A stretch of DNA of 64,000 nucleotides. It comes from Theristus sp. LFF4_11 (Eukaryota > Nematoda > Chromadorea > Monhysterida > Xyalidae). The stretch is from NCBI GenBank assembly GCA_030248135.1, contig JASANC010001219.1, positions 1 to 64,000 of the forward strand, given 5' to 3'. Positions 12,491 through 21,720 of the stretch are shown piece by piece (position 1 is the stretch's first letter; every line of letters starts with the position of its first letter). The notes beneath the pieces were generated by a model that saw only the letters and a list, made by a program, of their open reading frames with translations, did not search any database and was not told the DNA's origin. Position numbers and translations under genes: made by a program.

Positions 12491-13364
12491 TAGGGCGGTC
12501 GATCCGGTACCGGTCGATCCGGTACTCGGTCGATCCGGTACCAATTGAAATTTTCAGCTGTTTTAGCATTCAATTCAATTTGTTTCTGATTTGTTTTCCA
12601 TTTTTCTTCGTTTCTCTCCGTAAAACTACAAAGCTAAACCGGAGCTGGAGCTGATCCCTGATCCCAATGTTTCACCCCTTCAACAAAGCTGTCAATCAAG
12701 GCATTTTCACTTTGTTAAAAAGGCTTCACTTAGGATTAGGATTAGGTTTAGGATTAGGAACCTACAACGACTTATTAGGATTAGGATTGGGCTTAGGATT
12801 AGGAACCTACAACGACTTCATTGAAACCGAACCAAACAACAAAACAGACTGTAAACTTGGCTTTGGTTTAGTAATGTAGGCAAAGCCATTTTATCTGATG
12901 TCTGAAACATTTTCCCGCAGGTTTTTTCGCGGGAAATATGAAAATAAAAACAACAGACATTTTTCCTCAACTCCAAAAGAGAACCGAATCAGTCTTCATA
13001 TTTTTATTTTGTTCTCCTTTTCTTGCTGAGCTGGTAATTTTGCAAATTTTCACCGTCTTGGAGCTTTATTCTTCTGGAAAATAGTTCAGAAAATAAAAAA
13101 AACATATGGTACACTTGTTTTGCTTTTTTCAGAATCAGATTACGATTACCAAAACCAACAAAGTGTCGCAAGTCGTCGTCGTCCAACAATCGTGTTCGGT
13201 TTCATGTCTTTCCGTGCTGCATAAATGTTTCGCAATCACCGAAACCAAAGAAAAATCGAAAACACAACGAATTGAACGCTAAAAACCCGTAAAACAGCTG
13301 AAAATTTCAATTGGTACCGGATCGACCGAGTACCGGATCGACCGGTACCGGATCGACCGCCCTA
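12491..13364. mobile_element. TIR element with TAGGGCGGTCGATCC ends
   Basis: Inverted repeats of about 75 bp: the left arm starts TAGGGCGGTCGATCCGG and the right arm ends CCGGATCGACCGCCCTA; both carry reiterated GGTACCGG/GATCGACC. The interior holds TTAGGA-type minisatellite at 12728-12820. No matching 8-bp flanks were found, so the insertion site may have been rearranged. The (GGTACCGGATCGACC)n array continues past the right end to 13452. Confidence 0.65.
12728..12822 (+). repeat. TTAGGA-rich minisatellite
   Basis: Reiterated TTAGGATTAGGATTAGG hexamers, interrupted twice by AACCTACAACGACTT. Telomere-like in composition but short, imperfect and inside a transposon. Confidence 0.8.
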
Positions 13365-13933
13365 GAAAATTGCCAGGTACCGGATCGACCGGTACCGGAT
13401 CGACCGGTACCGGATCGACCGTACCGGATCGACCGGTACCGGATCGACCTACAGCCGTTCTAGGGGGGGGGGGGGGGGGGGGGGGGGCCGGCCCCCCCCA
13501 AAAAAATTTCGAATCTATCTCTATCAAACAGGTTTTTTCGGCTCAGCTATTATCTATCTAAAAAAATTTCTCAGCCAGCTATCTATCTGAAAATTTTTGT
13601 CTTCGAAGACATAAAATAAGTCAATTTTTCACCAAAATTACCTTTTGCCCATAATTCTTTAAAATTTCGCTAATTTTAGGTAAAATACGCGTTTATGCTT
13701 GATTTTTAGTGTATTTTTAGTATTATTTTGCTGTTTTTATAGCTTTTTAGGGTTTTAGCTATCTATCTATCAAATTTCAAAATTTTGACCGCCCCCCCCC
13801 AAAGTCACCCAACCCCCCCCCGCGGCCCCCCCCCCAAAATTTTCCAGCTATCTATCTATCTGGAAAATTTGCTCCAGCTATCTATATCGGCCCCCCCCAA
13901 CCCCTCGGCTCTGGAACAACTATGGGGCGTGGT

Positions 13934-14958
13934 TAGGGTTAGGGGAAAAAAAATCCGAATTTTTTTTAAATTAAAAAAAAATTAAAAAAAAATTTTTTTT
14001 ACAAGTTAGGTTTGTTCGAAGCGTCTCGTCGAGCTGAGTTCATCTAGACTATTTTCAGAACGATCCGGAAAACTATAAGAGCGAAAATCGTGTTTTATTG
14101 AAATTATGTCCATTTCATAGAGGGAAAGTTGCATTTTCAACAGTAAAACAGGACAATTTTCGACGTGTACTTGAATATTGAACCGTTCTTAGTTGTTCCT
14201 CTTTAGAAAATTACCAAAATTTGACTGTGTTCAAAAATTCCTGTTTGCTGTAGCTAAGTCGGCAACCCCTGTCGACCCGGTCGCCCCCCCCCCCCAAGAC
14301 ACTTACTTTCAGGTTCAACCAGCTATGCTATCTGCCACATGGCGAGAGCCCACTCTTCAAATCATCGTATCGAAAACACGTACCATGATTTCGCGATCAC
14401 GTTGCGGGCAACTGACAGACGCAAGTTTAACACGTTAGTTTAGCTCAGCACGCAAGTTTTAACATGTGGCCATGTTATCGGGTATCTGAAAAACGGTCGT
14501 GTGATGTGGTATTAACCAACATCTCCGCTAAAATTGTTTAACAATATATCGCACAACTCCATTGTAGACCTATAATAACATACGCCAATCAACAAGATAT
14601 CATGTTCATCTCATGGCCTGCCGACTGAAAAAACATGTTCTAAGTTGCAAGAAAACGATTTCTGAAACGATATTTCAATTCAGTTAAGTCATTTCAACGC
14701 TAAAAATTGACTCTAGAAGTCATCCAAATCGAAAAACATGGAGTACGTCGGTCAAAATGACCAAATAATGACATGTACCTAAGCACACAAAGAAGTTGGG
14801 AAGAAAATTTGGTTTGAACTTTCAAAAAATTATGCCATAAATCGAATTTTCAGAGCAAAGTAGAAGAAAAATTTTTCAAATTTTTTTTAAGTTTGAAAAA
14901 AAAATCCAAATTAAAAAAAAAACAAAAAAAAAATTTTTTTTCAAAGCCCCTAACCCTA
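13934..14958. mobile_element. hAT-like MITE with TAGGGTTAGGGG ends, copy 1
   Basis: Ends TAGGGTTAGGGG and CCCCTAACCCTA, perfect 8-bp duplication GGCGTGGT (13926-13933 and 14959-14966). The element sits inside the right target duplication of the 11423-13924 composite, so it inserted later. Size 1025 bp; poly-A/T subterminal tracts; interior nearly identical to 19398-20461 and to the outer parts of 59827-62644. Confidence 0.93.
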
Positions 14959-14966
14959 GGCGTGGT

Positions 14967-16197
14967 GGGCTAAAGTGATAAAAACAAAACACGCCGCAGA
15001 GCAAAAATTCGCCGCAAGGCAACTCTCGCCGTGGGCCTACAATCCTATTTCCAAGACCCGACCCTAATCCTAAACCAAGCCTTTTTGATTTTTTGATTAG
15101 GTGATAAAATTATCAATTTAGTTTTTGCATTTTTTTCTTTCCTGTGTTATAGGGCAGGGCAGGGGCACGTAGGAACCTACAGAATGGCCGAATAAATAAG
15201 GCAGTCCTTGTAGTCTCCATCAAGGCGGAATCAATCGCAAACTAGGAGTTGTGTTTTTCAAGAATGCCAAGATAATTTCCAATCGTGTGTGTGCAGGGGG
15301 AAAACGAACAGAATAGCACGAAGACTCAATTAGTTAAAAAACACGTCAAATTTGACACACAGTTGTGTTTTTGAACGCTTTCTTCTTTCATTCAAATTTC
15401 GCGCTCTCCTTGCACCCTGAAAAAAGCTGCCACGTTTAAACGGCCATTCCGTACACAACGATTTCGGAACCGAGACGATTTCATTGAAACCGAAAAACTA
15501 AACGCATGTAAGCGACGCTGTTGTTCTCACAGTATTGGATGGAACAGCATCGATCGTGATATTAAAGAGGCATTCACGAAGCAGTATTTACAGACCGCGT
15601 AGCTATATTTTAAAACAGCTATGCGTCACTAAATTTAATACTCCTTCATGAATGCGCCTTGAGATGACCAAGTTGGTGACAGACAGTTTATTTTCATGAT
15701 AGCTCTTTTTTCGGCGAAATGTTATTGTGTGTACACTGAATGTCATGTCAATTTTTACTTTTTTGGCGAGTTTTTCAATTAAAACCTCGGATGGTCGTCA
15801 AAAGTTTAAAATAATGCGTTACGTGACAATTCATCTGTTGAGTGTACTTATTGACCTTATTCAACTCTGTATGTTGGTTTGAATCCTGTTTTGTGAATTC
15901 GGAAGAAATGTAGTTTGTGTGTGTGTGTACATAAGTATCGATAGAATACAATCGACAATAATAATGGATAACTCATAACTCTCTTTCCACCAGTTGACAA
16001 AAACGAATGGTTTAAAAAATGTGGGAAATGAATCAAAATTAAAAAAAATGAAACACTTTGAGTTGATGACCTTCTTTCAACTAGAAAAACCATCGAGAGT
16101 GAATCTATATTATCGGTAAAGCAATATCATTATTGTCACTTTGCATCACTTCTCGTTTCTTTGCTCAGCGAAAAGATCTTAGAAGTTCAAAAGTTCG
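14967..16197. other. Spacer with dispersed repeats upstream of secreted-protein gene
   Basis: Contains GCCGCAGAGCAAAAATTCGC near 14990 (inverted relative to 18030-18110), a segment at 15188-15360 repeated at 17176-17345 (shared AATAAGGCA and CGCAAACTAGGA text), and a hairpin MITE at 15564-15661. No plausible exon. Confidence 0.5.
15564..15661. repeat. Hairpin MITE, copy 4
   Basis: Arms AAAGAGGCATTCACGAAGCA and CTTCATGAATGCGCCTT, with GCGTAGCTAT / ACAGCTATGCG in the centre. Confidence 0.8.
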
Positions 16198-16204
16198 TAT
16201 AAAA
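16198..16204 (+). promoter_or_regulatory. Probable TATA box of secreted-protein gene
   Basis: TATAAAA lies 49 bases before the ATG at 16253, followed by an A/T-rich leader ending AACAAACAAACAACATG. Position and context fit a core promoter with a very short 5'UTR; this is inference from sequence only. Confidence 0.45.
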
Positions 16205-16252
16205 TTTAAATTTCTACGCGTTATTTAAACAAAAAACAAACAAACAAACAAC

Positions 16253-17484
16253 ATGACACTGTGGTGTCCGAATTTGATGTTGTCGTTTGGTGTTGTCATT
16301 TTGTTTCTACAACTCACCATGATCTCTGCCGACGAAATTGTCGAAGTTAAACTTTATAATGATGAACTCTCAGCGGAGGTCGATGTCGCGTCGCCAGGTG
16401 AAATTATCACAACTCAGCCGCGATCAGAACCGTCGTCGTTTCGTTCGACGTTTCCGACCACCGCTGTTACAACAAACGCCACCGTGACACCACCGACGCC
16501 GCTCTCATCAATCATAGACTCCGGCACCACGTTGACGTCATCATCGCCACCGTCGTCGTCATCGTCGCCGAACCAGCCACCACTAGAACAGTCACTCGAG
16601 TTTCACATCACTCGAAACGACGATCATCAGAATCGACCGCTTGCTGATGTTGATAGCAACAGTGATAAGCCGCCGCTGTTTCGATTTCCACAACCGCGCG
16701 TGCAACAACGACCGTTGTTGTTCTTGCGCAACTACGAACACGACGAGACGAACCGCCGAAACAATCTGGCGTACTTTCCGCCGCCGTTGTACGCCGGGTA
16801 CACGTCGCTCATGCACACCAGCGACAACAACAACAACTTGAAACGACGCAGTAGCAGCAGCATGCGCGCGACGAGCCTTGTTCGTCTGAACGATCATCGA
16901 CACGCCGCCAGCAGCGACGTTGATCCGAGTCGAAAAGGCAACGGCTTTCGTAAGTTGTATTCGTTTTGTTTTGAACAATAACAAGCAACGCGACCGATTC
17001 GAGAAGTCAGCACAAGAGTTTAGGAGACTCATCAGCGGAATGGGTGTAAGTGACTGGAGTCTGTATCCGACGGTAGCACAGAGCTGTCCTGAAATACACA
17101 TAGTTACAAACAAACACACTGGCACACTGCTCTCATTATCGATGCTTCTCGACGTGTGTGACAGTTTGTGACGTTTGCCGCATAAATAAGGCACTTGCGT
17201 TCTTAATCAAGGATCGCAAACTAGGATTTGTCTTCAAAAATACCAAAATATTTCTAAATTGTAGTGCATAATGGAAAAAGAACAAACAGAATGGCACGAA
17301 CAACTTAATCAATTTAAAAAAACATTCAAATTTGATATTCAAAAAACATATCATGCATGCAGAATGCCGCCGCCCGGAAGACTGTCATCCGTATCAGCAT
17401 TGTGCCCCAACAAACCGTTGTCACTGTGTGCCGAATTATATGCCGGACCCATCAAAACCAAATTATTGCATTCCGATTCGGTGA
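16253..17484 (+). CDS. Secreted Ser/Thr/Pro-rich protein with C-terminal EGF-like domain
   Basis: Two exons, 16253-16949 and 17363-17484, join in phase 1 (donor GTAAGT, acceptor CATGCAG) to give 272 residues. Residues 1-26 form a signal peptide with hydrophobic core LMLSFGVVILFLQLTMISA. Residues about 45-115 are low-complexity Ser/Thr/Pro, a likely O-glycosylated stalk; 120-230 are polar with Asn/Asp/Arg runs. All six cysteines of the mature protein are in exon 2 with spacing C-x5-C-x5-C-x5-C-x-C-x13-C (234, 240, 246, 252, 254, 268), the pattern of an EGF-like module. No transmembrane helix is seen, so it is probably secreted. The family is not recognised. Confidence 0.72.
17176..17345 (+). 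repeat. Dispersed repeat in intron of secreted-protein gene
   Basis: Similar to 15188-15360: both contain ATAAATAAGGCA, ATCAAGG, GCAAACTAGGA and later ACAGAATGGCACGAA/ACAGAATAGCACGAA. The two copies bracket exon 1 in direct orientation. Confidence 0.6.
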
Positions 17485-18099
17485 AATGCTAACATGTCAC
17501 TGCAGATTTTGCACAAAGCTCAACTTGAAGAGCATTTTTTTATTTAAATTTATCAATTTTTAAAATGATGTTGTATACGTATTTGTTGATTATGTATATG
17601 GTACCTATTTGTTGTACACTGTGTTATCGGGATGTTTTTTCTGAAAACAAGCGTGCATTTAACAATGAACGTTATACCCGCTTAGTGACCCCGCTGTTCG
17701 TTTAGGTCGCGTCCAGTGTAAATTCTACGGTTTTTTAGCGGTTGGTGTTTGCACAACAGACCAAGTCTGCCATATATGCAGTCCTTAATCTCTCCATCAA
17801 CATAACATTCGTATCAACTTCTGATCCTCCGAACCCACTGCACACACTTAGCACATTTGTCAAATAACAGTTAAACCGTGGAAAATGTCTTTTTTGTGAT
17901 TGCGTCGTGTTTCATTTAATCTAATCAGAGTCAACGTCAATTGACATTCAGTTATGTTGTTTCCGTGTGATTATGAGCAGAATTAATAATTGTGGTAAAT
18001 TTTGTTTGCGGCGTATTTTGAATGAATTTGCCATGTCGATATTTTCTGCGGCGAATTTTGGCTTGCAGCGAGATTATTATGATGCGGCGTATTTTTGCT
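17485..18099. other. 3' flank of secreted-protein gene, no further gene seen
   Basis: A/T-rich. Short reiterations of GCGGCGWATTTTTG (18010-18105) resemble the inverse of 14983-15030. No exon recognised. Confidence 0.4.
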
Positions 18100-18575
18100 C
18101 TGCGGTAAGTTTAACATGTAAGTTTAGTGCAACACGCAAAGCTTTAATTATGTGGCCATGAAGTTATTGGGGTATCTGAAAAACAGATCGTGTGCCAACA
18201 CATCCGCTCCAATTGTTTAACGTTACACAAACAACAAGATCTCATAATCTGGCCTACCGACTGAAAAACATGTTCTAAGTTGCAATGAAACAATTTCTGA
18301 AAGGATATTTCAATTTGGTTAAGTCATTTCAACGCTAACAAAATTGATCCTAGAAGTCATCCAAATCGAAAAACATGGAGTACGTACGATGCGATGGTCA
18401 AAATGACCAAATAATGATGAACACAAGGAATTTGGGGAAACAATTTGGTTTGAACTTTCAAACAATATGCCAAAAATAAAATTTTCAGAACAAAACAATT
18501 TTTTTAATTTTCAAAAAAGCAAAAAAATTATTTTTTTTTCAAGTTTTTGGATAAATTTTTTTTTCAAACCTTAAA
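18100..18575. mobile_element. Degenerate relic of the TAGGGTTAGGGG MITE
   Basis: Collinear but diverged from the interior of 13934-14958: shares GTGGCCATG...TTAT, GGTATCTGAAAAAC, AAGTCATCCAAATCGAAAAA, GGTCAAAATGACC and the A/T-rich subterminal tract. The termini are gone, so this is an older insertion than the three intact copies. Confidence 0.75.
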
Positions 18576-18859
18576 TGCTACTCGGGATCGGGAGGAGGCG
18601 TGTGAAACAAAAATGTGTTTTTCCAACAATTAAAAAAAAACCTCTGACTAAAACACAAATACAGATTCACTTGCTTGTTGCTTCAATGCTTCACAGAAAG
18701 AAAAAAATCAAAAAAAGTTCCGAAACTAACTAAAACGAAACCAAACCAGTAGCGAAAGTGCGGGGGGGGGGGGGGTACACCCCCCCCCCCCCTCAGCCTA
18801 AAATCCTGCCCGTGCACGGGCAGATACCCGTGTACCCCCCTCCCCCCCTTTACCTCGAC

Positions 18860-20502
18860 CAGTCCCGTGGGCCCAAAAAAAATTTCGAGGGGGGGGGTAT
18901 GGTACCGTGGGGGGGGGGGGCCGACCAAAAAGTGAGGGGGGGGTCCAACCTATGGTAACGTGGGACCCCCCCCCAGGGGGGTCCCATGGGGGGTGCATTT
19001 TTTCAAAATTTTCTGTGGGGGGGGTCCATCCCCCACCCCCCCATGATAATTTTTCGCTTAAATTTTGAAGGAAAAACGCTAAATTTTGCTGCAAAATCGT
19101 TGAAATTACAATGAAGATGGTCAAGTTATCATATATTCAGCTTATATTATGGACTTTATAGACAAAAAATCATTATTTCCCAAAAAAATTTTCGGGTGTG
19201 CCGAAAATTTTGGGGGGGGGGGGGTGTCCGCCAGACAAAATTTCATGGGGGGGTGGGGGGGGGGGGGTTTCGGGGCGGCCAAATTTTCGGGGGGGGGGGA
19301 TACGATGGGGGGGTGCCCGGTTTTAGGGGGGGGGTGGCACGGTGCCCCCCCCACCCCCCCCACCCGACGGTCTCGGGTGCTCTGGGGGGGGTGTACCTAG
19401 GGTTAGGGGGAAAAAAAAAATCCGGATTTTTTTTTTAAATTAAAAAAAAATTTTTTTTTTAAAAAAAAAATTTTTTTTTTACAAGTTAGGTTTGTTCGAA
19501 GCGTCTCGTCGAGCTGAGTTCATCTAGACTATTTTCAGAACGATCCGGAAAACTATAAGAGCGAAAATCGTGTTTTATTGAAATTATGTCCATTTCATAG
19601 AGGGAAAGTTGCATTTTCAACAGTAAAACAGGACAATTTTCGACGTGTACTTGAATATTGAACCGTTCTTAGTTGTTCCTCTTTAGAAAATTACCAAAAT
19701 TTGACTGTGTTCAAAAATTCCTGTTTGCTGTAGCTAAGTCGGCAACCCCTTTCGACCCGGTCGCCCCCCCCCCCCCCCAAGACACTTACTTTCAGGTTCA
19801 ACCAGCTATGCTATCTGCCACATGGCGAGAGCCCACTCTTCAAATCATGGTATCGAAAACACGTACCATGATGTCGCGATCACGTTGCGGGCAACTGACA
19901 GACGCAAGTTTAACACGTTAGTTTAGCTCAGCACGCAAGTTTTAACATGTGGCCATGTTATCGGGTATCTGAAAAACGGTCGTGTGATGTGGTATTAACC
20001 AACATCTCCGCTCCAATTGTTTAACAATATATCGCACAACTCCATTGTAGACCTATAACATACGCCAATCAACAAAATATCATGTTCATCTCATGGCCTA
20101 CCGACTGAAAAAACATGTTCTAAGTTGCAAGAAAACGATTTCTGAAACGATATTTCAATTCAGTTGAGTCATTTCAACGCTAAAAATTGACTCTAGAAGT
20201 CATCCAAATCGAAAAACATGGAGTACGTCGGTCAAAATGACCAAATAATGACATTTACCTAAGCACACAAAGAAGTTGGGAAGAAAATTTGGTTTGAACT
20301 TTCAAAAAATTATGCCATAAATCGAATTTTCAGAGCAAAGTAGAAGAAAAATTTTTCAAATTTTTTTTTAAGTTTGAAAAAAAAAATCCAAATTTTTTTA
20401 AAAAAAAAAAACGAAAAAAAAAATAAAAAAAAAATTTTTTTTTTAAAAGCCCCTAACCCTAGGTGTACCCCCCCCACCCCCCCCCCCCCGCCCACGGTAC
20501 TG
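18860..20502. mobile_element. CAGTACCGTGGGC-family GC-rich MITE, copy 2, with nested insertion
   Basis: Ends CAGTCCCGTGGGCCC and GCCCACGGTACTG; perfect 8-bp duplication ACCTCGAC (18852-18859, 20503-20510). The intact interior totals about 571 bp once 19398-20461 and its duplication are removed, matching the 579-bp copy at 11582-12160. Confidence 0.92.
19398..20461. mobile_element. TAGGGTTAGGGG hAT-like MITE, copy 2
   Basis: Ends TAGGGTTAGGGG and CCCCTAACCCTA; perfect 8-bp duplication GGTGTACC (19390-19397, 20462-20469). The paralogue at 12124-12131 has the single uninterrupted GGTGTACC, an empty site. 1064 bp, nearly identical to 13934-14958, hence recent. Confidence 0.94.
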
Positions 20503-20566
20503 ACCTCGACACGGGTACTAGACTCCCCCCCCCACCCCCCTCCGCGAGAAAACACGGGATCGCACC

Positions 20567-21309
20567 TAGGGTTGTTAAACAAAAATGAAAATTTTTTTTT
20601 TTAAAAAAAAAGTGATTAAAAAAAAACAAAAATGCCGATTTTTTTTTTAAAAAAAAAAATTCGAAAAATTTTCCTCTAATATGCTCTGAAAACCTCAATT
20701 TTGGCAAAATTTTTCGAAAGTTCAACAAAAATTTTCTTTGATTATACCTCGTAAAACCTTCAGCAGTCGATTTTGGGCCGTTTTACCGACTGATTTTAGG
20801 CTACGACAACATCTGCGATGAAGTTTTTGAGCGTCCCAAAGCTTGGCCTACCATTTCCTTCCGATGCAGATAAGGTGATGATTCGCCTCGCAGAGCGTCC
20901 GATTGTGCTCGCTGCTCCGTTTGCAAGCGCTACGTTGTCTGGTTGCTTGCTGCTTCGTGTCGTGTCGTCGCAACACCATCAGAAGAATTGATCGAATTTC
21001 AAGGCGGTATGTATGTTTGTCTTCACTTTAGCATTAGTTTAGCTGGGGACAATTAGTGACGTTTTGGAGGTCAAAACACAAGAAGAGGCATGGTGACGGT
21101 TTGGAAAAGGGGTAATTGAGGTCACCAAAACAAAATCTGCAAAGTTCCGTCATATGGGAGTCATTCGGGAGGCGCTTGCATATCATATGTGGTTCTTCGG
21201 ACTCCCTGATTGATTTAGCACAACTTTGATTTTTGAAATTTTTTTTAAAAAAAAAATTTAAAAAAAAAAAAAAAAAAAATGACGATTTTTGTTTTTTTTA
21301 ACAACCCTA
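20567..21309. mobile_element. hAT-like MITE with TAGGGTTGTTAAA ends
   Basis: Left end TAGGGTTGTTAAACAAAAAT; right end TTTAACAACCCTA; perfect 8-bp duplication ATCGCACC (20559-20566, 21310-21317). The same site is unoccupied in 10493-11020 (GGGATCGCACCCCCCC near 10640). The interior (TTTCGAAAGTTCAACAAAAA) is shared with 23606-24469. Confidence 0.93.
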
Positions 21310-21720
21310 ATCGCACCCCCCCCCTCACGGTGGTCAATCTCATCTCAATTTTTTCCAAAAATACCGTAATTTTTGCATTTTTCTTACGTTTGTGTCTGTC
21401 CCTGCATAGATTTTGTTGTTTCTGACCAAACAAGCAGCTTGTTTGCACAAAATATTCTGTATTTTACAAGAATTTCTGTGTTTTTCCAAGGCAAAAATTT
21501 GGTATTACCCGTGCGATCCCGTGCACCCCCCCCCTCACGAAATTTTTCTGCCAGTGCACCCCCCCCCTCAGGAAAATTTGCTGCCCGTGCGTGCGTGCAC
21601 CCCCCCTCACCGAGAAGGCACCTGACCCCCCCCCCCCTCTAAAATTAGGCAAACACCCCCCCCCCTCACCCGAGGTCCCGCTTTCGCTACTGAAACGAAA
21701 CGCATTCGCTTTTTGCAGAA

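Larger units (their letters stand above)
11423..13924. mobile_element. GC-rich hAT-like composite element with 8-bp TSD GGGCGTGG
   Basis: Ends CATAGTTGTTCTAGGGGG and CTGGAACAACTATG are inverted repeats and are flanked by GGGCGTGG at 11415-11422 and 13925-13932. The interior holds two related halves (11423-12487 and about 13460-13924), both with the CTATCTATC-rich segments and GGCCCCCCCC tracts, separated by the 12491-13364 insertion. The left half carries the further insertion 11582-12160. Long Gly/Pro/Ala ORFs here are artefacts of G/C homopolymers. Confidence 0.75.
18747..21692. mobile_element. CAGTAGCGAAAG-family hAT-like element carrying three nested insertions
   Basis: Ends CAGTAGCGAAAGTGCGGG and CCGCTTTCGCTACTG match 10493-11020. 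It contains 18860-20502 and 20567-21309 as separate insertions; the first contains 19398-20461. Without these its length approaches the 528-bp unoccupied copy. Flanking duplication is imperfect: AAACGAAA follows the right end and occurs six bases away from the left end. Its right end is 28 bases before the proposed DMAC2-like start codon. Confidence 0.85.

Noticed and set aside
12728..12822. Interstitial telomere
   Set aside because: The TTAGGA hexamers are few, impure and lie inside a TIR element.
17271..17492. ORF starting MEKEQTEWHEQ as a gene
   Set aside because: It overlaps the intronic dispersed repeat and the EGF-like exon in another frame; the latter fits splice phase and cysteine spacing.
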